Assembly (NCBI GenBank): GCA_036365455.1
Contig: JAWQUS010000022.1
Span: 8,060,001-8,124,000, forward strand
DNA from: Macrosoma leucophasiata
Taxonomy: Eukaryota > Arthropoda > Insecta > Lepidoptera > Hedylidae
Reading direction: 5' to 3'
Length of the DNA stretch: 64,000 bases
In this document: positions 24,601 through 36,600 of the stretch, piece after piece
Layout of the letters: each line of letters starts with the position of its first letter
Numbering within the stretch: the stretch's first letter is position 1
The notes under the pieces: model-generated
The model's database searches: none
What the model saw: the letters and a program-made list of their open reading frames with translations, nothing else
What the model was told of the DNA's origin: nothing
Translations under genes and position numbers: made by a program

Positions 24601-27600
24601 TGTAGGTAAACCGAAATTAACTTGGTTATCCGTTACCATTAAAGATTTTAAATTAAATGCAATTTTTGATAGTGGGGCAGAATGTTCTTTAGTACGCGAA
24701 TCGGTAGCGGCAAAAATTCCGGGTAAACGTGTAAATGAGGTTCATTATTTAAAGGGCATCGGTCAGTTTACGGTGGTATCTTTGACTACATTGGTTACAG
24801 TTTGTGTTATTGATAATTTGTGTGTAGAGTTACAATTTCATGTAGTTCCAGATTACGAAATATGTTCTGATATGTTGATTGGCATAAATCTTATCGATAA
24901 CACAAACTTAAGTGTACTAGTTACATCTCAGGGCGCTAAATTGCTTCATCAACCGGTGGTTTACCATATGCGATCCCAAGATGATAAATTCGATAGACTT
25001 AACACTGATCTGTCTGTAGAATTACGATAAACGAATTAAAAATTTTGTTGAATAAGTATTCACATTTATTTATTCGCGGGTACCCTCGTACACGGGTAAA
25101 TACAGGTAAATTGGAGATACGATTGAAAGATCCCAATAAATATGTAGAACGTAGACCATATAAGCTTAGTCCTGTAGAACGGGAAAAAGTAAGAGAGATT
25201 GTTACAGAATTGCTAGATAATAATATTATAAGGGAAAGCACCTCTCCTTTTTCTAGCCCAATAATTCTAGTTAAAAAGAAAAACGGACAGGATCGCATGT
25301 GCGTGGACTACCGTGAGCTGAACAAAAACACCTTAAGAGACCACTATCCTCTGCCGATTATTTCCGATCAAATTGATCAATTATCGGGCGGTTTCTATTA
25401 TTCAATTTTTGATATGGCGGCGGGATTTCACCAAATACCGATCACAGAAAGCTCAATTGAGAAAACTGCCTTCGTAACGCCCGATGGCCTTTACGAGTAT
25501 TTAACCATGCCATTTGGCTTAAGTAATGCTGTTTCGGTGTATCAAAGATGCATAAATAGAGCTTTGGCACCACTACTTTATGAATCTGATCCAATATGTC
25601 AAGTGTATGTTGATGATGTGCTTACGAAGTGTAAAGACTTTTCAGAAGGTCTATCTCGCATTGAGAGAATACTCATAGCCCTACAGGGAGCTGGGTTTTC
25701 GATCAATATAGAGAAAACAGCTTTCTTTAAACGCTCTATTGAGTACTTGGGAAACGTAATATCAGACGGCCAAGTTAGTCCTAGCCCAAAAAAAGTAGAG
25801 GCTTTAACGAAAGCTCCTATACCATCATCTGTTAAACAGGTGAGACAATTTAATGGATTAGCCGGTTATTTTAGACGTTTTATTCCCAATTTTTCTTCTG
25901 TTATGGCACCTTTATATGAATTGACAAAAAAAGACACAAAATGGGAATGGAACGATAGGCATGATCAGGCTAGGAATTATATTATCCAACATTTGTCTAC
26001 TGCGCCTACCCTTTTACTTTTCCAGGAAGACTCACCAATTGAACTTTACACGGACGCAAGCAGCATTGGCTATGGGGCGGTGTTAGTGCAAGTAATCAAT
26101 GGGCGGCATCATCCCGTTGCCTACATGAGCCTGCGTACTACAGAGGTCGAGAGCCGTTACCACTCTTACGAACTTGAAACCTTAGCAGTGGTAAGAGCAA
26201 TCAAACATTTTCGCCAATACGTATATGGCCGAAAATTTAAAGTGATAACGGATTGCAATGCGTTAAAGGCATCTAAGTTCAAGAAGGACTTACTGCCCCG
26301 AATTCATCGCTGGTGGGCATTTTTACAAAATTATGATTTTGATATAGAGTATCGAAAAGGTGAAAACCTTCAACACGCGGACTTCTTCAGCAGAAATCCG
26401 TCTACCGAAAGTTTAGTCAATGTAATGACTAGAGAAACTGAATGGATCCAGGTCGAACAAAGGCGAGATAATGACCTACGTTTAATTATTGACGGCATAA
26501 CTAATGGGCAACCCGTCCAAAATTATGTCTTGGTGGAAGGCGTGCTCAAAAGAAGTATTACTGACCCGTTACTCGGCAACTATAAAGCCGTCGTTGTACC
26601 AAGGTCATTTCAGTGGACTTTGATAAACACTTTCCATACAGCTTTACAACACCCGGGATGGGATAAAACTTTACAGAAACTGAAAGAATGCTATTGGTTT
26701 GACAAAATGAGCACGGTTGTAAGAAAGTTTGTCGACAATTGCATTGTGTGCAAAACGTCGAAGGGCCCATCTGGAGCTACACAGGTGCAACTTCATCCGA
26801 TTCAGAAACCAAGTGCGGCGTTTCAAGTTATCCATATGGACATAACAGGCAAGTTGGGAACTAAGAACCAATCGGGTCAGGATGAATATGTCATTGTCAC
26901 TATAGATGCATTCACCAAATATCTACTGTTAAGTTATTCAAACGGTAAAAGTCAGAGTGACAGTCTTGCAGCTTTAAAACGCACTATACATTTGTTTGGA
27001 ACACCAGTACAAGTTGTGGTTGATGGGGGAAGGGAGTTCCTCGGTGACTTCAAAAGCTACTGCGAAAACTTCAATATTAATATTCATACGATATCACCAG
27101 GAGCAAGCCGAGCAAATGGACAGGTGGAGCGCATAATGGCTACATTGAAGAATGCTTTGACCATGATTAAAAATTATGAAACAGAAAATTGGCAGACTGC
27201 GTTGGAAGCACTGCAACTAGCATTCAATTGTACTCCTCATCGCGTCACTGGAGTAGCACCACTTACACTTTTGACTCGTCGACAGCATAGCGTCCCACCG
27301 CAACTTCTAAGGCTGGTGAACATTGACGAAGAAACTATTGATTTTGACCTTCTCGACCAACAAGTTCAACAAAAAATGCTATCTGCTGCTCAATACGATA
27401 AACAGCGGTTTGACAAAAATAAGGCTAAGATACGTCCTTTCCAAAAAGGAGACTACGTACTGATTAAAAATAATCCACGTAACCAGACATGCCTTGACCT
27501 CAAATACAGCGAGCCGTACGAAATCCTAAGAATTGAAGACAACGACAGATACATCGTCAAACGAGTAACCGGAAGAGGGCGTCCACGTAAGGTCGCTCAC

Positions 27601-30600
27601 GATCAGCTACGTCGTGCACCGCAACCAGGTGAACAGGAAACCATGTCGACCTGTTCTGATGCTGATCAACTATTAAGCCTGGAAGACCCTCAGCTCCAAA
27701 CGAGCACCAGCGATCCGCAATCAGCGACTTCTTGAGTTGCGATGACATCTTATATCTAAATTTAGGTGAGTTCTTTTCGTAATAATGGCCACCGATTCTA
27801 CTTTCTGTAACATATTTTTGTATATGCTTGACATGTTCAAAAACGTTATCTTAAAACTGTACGATCCTTTTTATTCCGGTTTCCTTACCTATGGTGCCAT
27901 TTTCAGAGCCTCTGTGGACCACGGTCAAATAAAAGACCTAGACCTCAGCATCGGCCTTCACATATCCTTAAGATCCTCTGTGGACCACGGCGTAAATTAC
28001 CGCCCAGACCACAGTAACAATTTCCTATGAGCTATTAATGTTATAAATCTATTTAATTATTTATATTCATTTATAACAAGTTTATGAATGCTAACAGTAT
28101 AAAAAAAAAAAAAAAAAACACAAAAAATAAACATTTTTCAGAGCCTCTGTGGACCACGGCGTACATGACCGCCCAGACCACAGCTTCGACCTAGCCCCTA
28201 AATCCCTTACAACCCCTGTGGACCACGGCGTAAAATACCGCCCAGACCACACCATAATCCGTCTACGAGTATTACAATAAAATGCAAGGATGCGTGGAGA
28301 CATTTGCATTTAAAAACCAATGAAACGTGTTGAAATGCGTGGAGCATAAAAACACAATCTGACAAAAATATCTCCCTTTATAGCTCATTCCTTAAGTACA
28401 GTTATAACTATAACTACGTAACTAAAAAAAAAATAACTACACTAACATTTTATTATTTTAATAGTAAAACTTTTGGCTAGTCATGTTCTGACTATTTACC
28501 GTGGCTACTTCTTATTCACAAATTTAAAATATTAGTAATAAATCATCAGGTACATATATCATCATTTCGATGACCCTAATAAATACAATTCTTCAGAATG
28601 TAAACTAAAGACATCAAACAACCCAGTGTATTGATGTACACAGATACCTAGTTGAAACAAACATTTTACTTCCAGAAACGTGGCAGGCGCAGAGCACGCA
28701 CCGCCCCGCAGAATGGCCGTGTCGACGCAAAAGCGTAGACCAATATTTTTATGTATGAATATCTTATTTTTATAATTGTTTAAATTTGATTCATTAATTT
28801 TTATTTATTTTCATTAGTTGCAAACACGAATTTATGTAACTTATTATAAAATAAGTCATGAAATAAGAACATTCAAAAAGCAACATTTAGTATCCGTTTG
28901 CTTTAGTTTACACGCAATAAACTAGATGCCGTTGTAGTAAATTTAAGTTGTTGCATTTTGAATGTTGATTTCAAAAAACATTTTTAGTTACTAATTAAAA
29001 TGATTTCTCACTTTTAAAATTCATTAAAAATCAACTCATGAATTATGAGATGTAAATGAAATTTATTTAGAAAGATTTTATGTTCATGTTTGTTTTTCGG
29101 TTTGGCGGAAATGTAAAATTTTAGATAATAATTCAAATAATATGTGTTTAAAAAATGATTTTCTGTTTTAGAAATGTATTTAAAATCAGTTCATGAATTA
29201 TGAAATGTAATTTTAATTGAGAAGTATTACATTGACTACCTACGTGCTAATTTCTTTTTGGCGCCATTAAAGCGTCACATGTTTTAGTGATTTTAAAAAA
29301 AGGGATCATTATTTTTGGTGCCTTCGGAATTAGAAGTCGTTCTTGTGAGTACAATTATAACTCTTGTTAGATATAAGGTGTAGATATAGTTTTAGAATCA
29401 AATTAAATAATAAGTAATAATAAGTTAAGATTTCGTGAATGTTAATTATTGTGAAAATTAAAGAGTGTATGTACAGCTTCACTGATTTAGTAATTATTAA
29501 AGTGTATTTAAAGCATAGAGTGATTATTGCATCATGAGCGAAAATAATTTGAGCAGTGACGTCAGCAATGCTGACGTCACACTTTCTAAAAACTCAGATG
29601 ATCAAAACCCCTCGTTATATATATATATATATATATACAAACACATACATACAATTCAAATCAAATATTTTAAGGAAAATCCAACGATGAATGCCAAACT
29701 TGTGACTTCTAAGAAAGTAAATTCAAATAGTGTTCTCTAATTTTCCGCTTGAAAGAATTTACAACATGTAACGGGAATAATGCACACTCTCTAACGCCCC
29801 GAATAGAAAATCGAGTTATAATCATAATACATCAACTGAAATTACATGTTTTTGTATTTAATACTTTTTATTAAAGAAATAAGTTGTCCTCAATTTGTAC
29901 GAACAGTATGCAAACCCTATACATACTTGATCTACCTACTCACACACGCACACTGTTGCAATGTGATGTAGCGTAACCTGCGTATAGGTCGCGCCACGTA
30001 AAAAGAACGCTGGAAGAAAGTAGAAGGGATGTGTTCGCGCATCGGTACACTCGCGCACGAAAGTACTAGCCCTGTTGGTTTATTTTTGATCTAGCTTTCG
30101 CTTGCGGTTTCGTGTATTGGTAGGCAGATTGAAAACTATATTACATAGAATAACATAAAATGAAATAAAAACACATGTTTATTTCAGACTATAATGTTTA
30201 ATTTTCATAACTACTATAAAAAATTAAACTAACGGCGCAACGCCTTCCATTAAGTCGTCGCGGGTGGCGTGAAATCCAGATGACGACGCGGTGTTGGTAC
30301 TAGATTCGGCCAATTAGACTCGGAACATTTTGTTGCCTCAGCTGTCCGCTTCATACATTGTTTTAAATTAACAGCTGCATTATTATCAGCCTATGTCTTC
30401 ATAAAACAATATACATTGTAAATAATTTTCCTTTCTTTTCTATGTAGAACCATTTCGTAAGTAAACACTGTGCGCGATGGTATTTCGAGAACAAACGTAA
30501 CGTGGACATAGGGCGGATAGCAAAGGTCGACTGACGAACCAATAGCGCGGCGGTAAGCATGCGGCGCGTCACCCGCCCGCCCCGCGCCGCACCTCATGCC

Positions 30601-33600
30601 ACCAAATAGATCTATAAATCGTCTACTGCGCAGCTTGACCGCCAGCGTTCTTTTTACCTGGCGCGACCTATACCTTAATTTAACACTCTCACTATTTTAT
30701 TTCTTAAATTATTAGTTATTATAATACGATGCACGTCTAAACGAGTTCTAATAAACTTGTTGAGACTAGCATTTTATTTTGGATAGATGTTAGTCTCATT
30801 TTTGTTCGTATTGACCGTTCACCAAATGGGTGACCATATTTTCCTTAATTGTAATTAATTTTGGGACAAAATATTACCTATATAAAAAATGCCTGAAATA
30901 GATTCGGTTATCGATTCTGAACAATTTTGTTTCGGGTTGTACATTTAATCCTGTTACACGTTGTTGAAGACGAAAGTCTTCAACCAGTGCGTTTTACCGG
31001 TGATGACCTACGGTGCCGAGACGTGGTCTCTCACTATGGGTCTCGTACGAAAGCTCCAAGTCACTCAGCGGTCAATGGAGAGGGCTATGCTCGGCGTTTC
31101 CCTACTGGATCGAATCAGAAATGAGGAGATCCGTAGGCGAACAAAAGTCGCCGACATAGCCGAGCAGATCTCCAAGCCGAAGTGGCAACGGGCAGGGCAC
31201 ATAGCTCGGAGAACCGATAGTCGCTGGGGCAGAAAGGTTCTCGAACGGAGACCACGTATCGGCCCGGGCCTTCCACCTGCAAGACGGACCGACGACCTGG
31301 TGAAGGCTGCAGGTACCCGCTGGATGCACGTCGCTTCCGATCGGTCGGCATGGAGGTCATCGGGGGAGGCCTATGTTCAGCAGTGGACGTCCTGTGGCTG
31401 ATATGACGATGATGACACGTTGTATAGTTACTCACGCTCTCCAACTGGCGCCTGGTCTCCAGGATCCTCCTCTGCAGCTCCTCGCGACGGCGCGCCGCGT
31501 CCGCGGACAGGGCGGGCGCCGCGCGGGACAGGTGCTGGGACGAGAGCGAGTTGTGCCCACCGGCTGGGGAAACATATTCATTGAAGATTTAGAAATTGAA
31601 GAAAAAACGGAAAGAAAAATTTGACTTCGGGCAGGAATCGAACCTGCGACCTCGGAATGACCAGTCCAGAAGCTTTACCACTAAGCTACCGAAGTCCCAC
31701 ATCGATGCGTAAAATTTTGCTTTCCCTTTTTGATTTTTAACCGATTTAGGGTCGGTGAACGTCATCCATTGACAACTAATTAATTAGTTCCTGCCCATTA
31801 AAAATTTATATTAAAAACTGCCTCGGTAGCCTAGTGGTAGCAGGCTACTACTACTACACTGAGGTCCTGGGTTCGATTCCCGGGTAGGGGGTTATCAGAG
31901 ATAATGGTGAAAAAGCCTTTATCTATGGTTCTATTGGGATTTTTCCATTTTCTGGAAATTTCCCAGTACCTCAAAGTTTGGTAATGTGTCCGGAGATGTC
32001 AACAGGCTCGCCACCTGTTACATGGACCAAAACGTAACCGGCGAATCGTGGGTGTTTGCATGTATGCTTGAATGCATGCATTTACCTCTGCCTACCCCTT
32101 CGGGGATTACATGCGTCAAGTTACGTAAAATTTTTAAAATTTAAATTATTTAAAAATTATAGTTTTTTATTAAAAAAACATTTTTCATATAAAATTTTAT
32201 AATATAAAATTAAATTTTTATAAAAATATATTTTTTAATTTTAAATAATTAAAAATAATGATAAAATTAAATTTTTCTTTCAGTTTTTTCTATAATTTCT
32301 AAAGTTCACTCGCATGTGTTATTGCGAAAAATAAATAGTACATTCATTGAAAAGTTTAAATAAATAAACCGGTCAACGGTCTGACTTTTTTTATGTTACA
32401 AAGGTGACAAACAAGCATGCAGTTCACATTGATGATAAGTGATAACTGCAGCCTATTGACATCTACACAAAAACCAGGGGTCAAAATGCAGATGCGTTGC
32501 CACTCTTGAGACTTTAGGTGTTCTGTCTCTGTGATAGTTAAGACGGGGCCATACATTAACATCTGACCGGAACACGATAGTGCTGAACACTACCATTTAG
32601 CGGCAGATAAATCGTATAAAGGTGCTTTTCCACCAGCGATGTACTATGCTACATTGCTATGGATACGTTTAATATCCACCAGTCATATTCAATGGTGCGC
32701 ATAGCTTAGCACTGGTGGAAACGGATTCAGCTATGATTTAGGGTTCCGTAGTAAACAAGGAACCCCTATAGTTTCGCCATGTCCGTCTATCTGTCTGTCC
32801 GTCCGCGGTTTAGCGCAAAAACTATTGGTACTAGGGCGCTGAAATTTGGCACAAGTATTGACACCTTATTCACGCTGACAAAGTGGTAGAATAAAAACAT
32901 AAAAAAAATAATTATTTAGGGTACCTCCCCTACATGTAACGCGCGAATATTTTTTTTTTTCGTATTCTGTATTGTGTAAGATATTGTTGATAGGTCTTTC
33001 AAAAATGTTGAGGATCTTTTAATATCATTTTTCGATTTAAATAACTAATAAAATTCGTGACTTATTAAACTTTAAAATGTCAATTTTCGCACTTCACACA
33101 GCATTATCGTGTTCCGGTCAGGTGGTAATGTACGGCCCTGTAATTTCCGGCACAGAGGCATAACACCTTAGGCCTCAGGAGTGGTAACACATCTGCTTTT
33201 TGACCTCTGTCTTTGTGTCCATCATCAATGTGAACCGCATGCTTGTTTGCCACTTCCATTACATAAAAACCAGACAAGAGCGAGTTTGACTCGCGTGGTG
33301 AGGGTTCCGTAATTTAAATAAATATTTTCGAAATTATTACAGATTTAAAATGCAGGGACATAGCGGTTACGGTGGTACCGGCAGGGGGGGGGTTATATTA
33401 TTAAGAATTTTCGATTTAATTTGAATACTCAAACTTCTTATAGGTTTTCCAGTAATCTATAGGCAAAGAACTATTTTCCACATTTTTTTCAAAATTTTAA
33501 GCTCAGTAGTTTCGGAGTAAGGGGGGGGGGAATGGTCAATTATCGTCGTTTTTCTTAAATAACTTCAAATTTGTTTATGCAAAAATTATTAAAAAAATAT

Positions 33601-36600
33601 ATCTGAGATGCTGACAACAACCTCTTTCATTTGATATGTCACACGACACAGTTTACGATTTTTTATTTTAATTTTCTGATTTACTCCCCGAAAGTGGCCC
33701 CCCTGTTTAAAATTTATTATTTTTCTTGACGTGTTCGTTTTGGAGTCACCAATTTACATATATTCATCAAATTTCAACTCCATCGGTTGAGTAGTTTCGG
33801 AGCAAATTGGCTGTGACAGACAGACAGAGACAGACAGACAGACGCACGAGTGATCCTATAAGGGTTCCTTTTTTCCTTTTAAGGTACGGAACCCTAAAAA
33901 AGCACTCAATACATACGGGCAGTGACAGAAGAATCCAAATCGACCCCGCTGAGGCTGTCGAAGGCAGATTTGATGTATTTTTCCCGTCTGGCGGCCGTGT
34001 CCACTGATTCACAGGAGCCGGATAGTGGGTTGCGTTCCAGGTTGTCCCCGGACGGCGTCGACACCTGCGAGGAGGGGGTTAAGTTTATTATCAAAATCAG
34101 AAATTTATTTATTAATTTAGGGTGACAAGCACCACTTATGAAACGTCTCAAGCAAACAAAATAAATTAAAGCATCTAACAATTGACATACATGTCAATTT
34201 ACAAACTAAAAAAAAAATACAATCAAGAACATCACTAAGATATAACTAAACATAAGTTACTAATAATCAGTAAAATGTTTCATTTCCCCTTTTACAAAGA
34301 GATAACAAACAGTGAGACATATCCACGTGATCCAACTGTCCACGTCACCTGTGGTAGAGCGAGTGTGGTTTTTACTGGTGGTAGAGCTCTAGTGACGGAG
34401 CTCGCGAGCTTAGGCACCACCGTTACCTAATATACTTTCAGCTAAATGGTAGTGTAACACGCTCGACACAGGCAGAACGTGACGCTTCGTCGTGCATTCA
34501 GCCGGCGTATATTGATTGTTAAGACCGGTTTAGTCCAGCGGTGTGAGATGACCGTTTGATTCGGAGGGTCGCGGGTTCGATCCCCGCACCGGGACAAATG
34601 TTTGTATGGCCTACAGATATTTGTTCCGGGTCTGGGTGTTTGTGTATGTGTTGTATGGGTACAACGGCACCCACGACACAGGTTTATACCTACTGTGGGG
34701 CTGTGAGTGTAAGCGTATTTTATTTTTATTTTATTTTAAGCTGCCTCGGTAGCCTAGTGGTAGCAGGCCACTACTACTACGCTGAGGTCCTGGGTTCGAT
34801 TCCCGGGTAGGGGGTTATCAGAGATAATGGTGAAAAAGCCTATGTCTCTGGTTCTATTGGGATTTTTCCATTTTCTGGAAATTTCCCAGTACCTCAAAGT
34901 TTGGTAATGTGCCCGGAGATGTCAACAGGCTCGCCACCTGTTACATGGGCCAAAACGTAACCGGCGAATCGTGGGTGTTTGCATGTTTGCTTGAATGCAT
35001 GCATTTACCTCTGCCTACCCCTTCGGGGATTACAGGCGTGAAGTTACGTTTTTTTTTTTACGTTTTTTTTTTAAGTCGTCAAAAACCTAATCCAATACCT
35101 CATCATCATCAGAGTCGTGGGGCGATCCGCTGAGAGAGGCGGCGGCCGGCGTGATCTGCAGATGTCTGTTGTCAGACGTCCAGCGCTTCGAACGTCGCAC
35201 GGACGCGCGGAGTTCCGCCGCGTCCATTGCATTTACTAGGAATTCGCTGTGGAATAATAAATACATGTTACTTGCGCCCCGTACGGGTACGACAGGGTAT
35301 TATATATATTTATCGCTCCCTGGCTATTTCGCAATAGCGAAAACCTGTACTTTGGATTTACAGACTGTATTAGATTTAAGTTTATATTCAAAAGAGCTGT
35401 ACTGAGTTTCTTCAGTGGCGGAGTTCTTCTCAGTATTGACTGCCCTTGGAATTCTGCCAAGTGAATAACCTTTATTATGACGAACATATTCATCTCAGTT
35501 TCTTTTGAAATGGGGAAATGGAGGAATTTGTAAATAATTGATGATTTCCATATTATACAAAATTGTTCAGTGTCTATTTAATTTATTATGTGTTTTTGAT
35601 TATTATTAGTGGTTATTCACTCTAGGTTAGTTTAAAAAAAATGACGATGTAAAAGTGCTCTCCAGGAGCCTAATTATATGAAATAAATGAATGAATTTGG
35701 CAATGTGTAATTTATTTTTTTAAAGAAAATGGAAAGAAAAATTTGACTTCAGGCGAGTTCGAGTCTCGCCACGATTTTACTGGTGGTAGAGCTCCAGTGA
35801 CGGAGCTCGCGGGCGTAGGCACCACCGCATTACCTGATTTACTTGCCGCTAAATGGTAGTGTTCAGCACTATCGTGTTCCGGTCAGGTGGTAATGTACGG
35901 CCCTGTAATTTCCGGCACAGAGGCATATCACCTTAGGCCTCAGGAGTGGTAACGCATTTGCATTTTGACCTTGGTCTTTGTGTGGGTGTCTATAGGCTGC
36001 AGTCATCACTTAACATCAATGTGAACTGCATGCTTGTTTGCCACTTCAATTACATAAAAAAAAAAAAAAAAAAAAAAATGTCCACTGGGAATCTAGTCCA
36101 GCCGCTCTTTCAACTGAGCTACCCGAAGTCCTGCCCGATTTGACAAATCTTTCCATCACATTTATTGCATTGCCTTAATTTGAAATGGCATTAAAGTTAG
36201 AATCGATAAAACGATGGCTACTTTACCAGAACATTTACAATGAAGTTTTGGAGGCAACGCGAAAAAACGTGTTTTCGCACTGTTATTCTATTTTACTATA
36301 CACGGGCACTTTAATAAACCTATATCAAACAAAATGCCATTAACTTTATTTTAATATAACTGAAAAATACACCAAGAAAACGAAATAAAATAAGAGCACC
36401 ACACGCCTCTTTCAAGGTTTCCGCCAAAACCTCGAGACGCTATTTTTAAAGTGAAAATAATAAACTCGAGGCACGAGAGGTTTGTCAGAACCGGGATGTC
36501 TGGCGCTCTACACTCTCTGCCTACCCCGTTAGGGACCTGGCGTGAAGATACATAAAATAATAAACTCACCCGGGTGTGTCGTCATCGTTATTGCCCGGAT

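Larger units (their letters stand above)
22786..29617 (+). mobile_element. Ty3/mdg4-type LTR retrotransposon, nearly full length
   Basis: About 6.83 kb, antisense to Wdr62 in intron 16. It has two ~897-bp LTRs with one visible mismatch, an open gag-protease frame and an open pol frame in the order RT, RNase H, integrase, which assigns it to the Ty3 group. No env frame is present. The insertion is in a TA-rich microsatellite and the flanking ATATA on both sides fits a 4-5 bp target duplication, though the TA repeats blur the 3' end by about 2 bp. Intact frames and LTR identity indicate a young, possibly active insertion. Confidence 0.95.

Noticed and set aside
29534..29740. Second gag gene
   Set aside because: It is the gag start carried in the 3' LTR running into flanking TA repeats.
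31620..31697. Functional tRNA gene (reverse strand)
   Set aside because: Acceptor, D and T arms pair but the anticodon stem does not, and the same flanks recur at 35.7 and 55.0 kb, so it is a SINE head.
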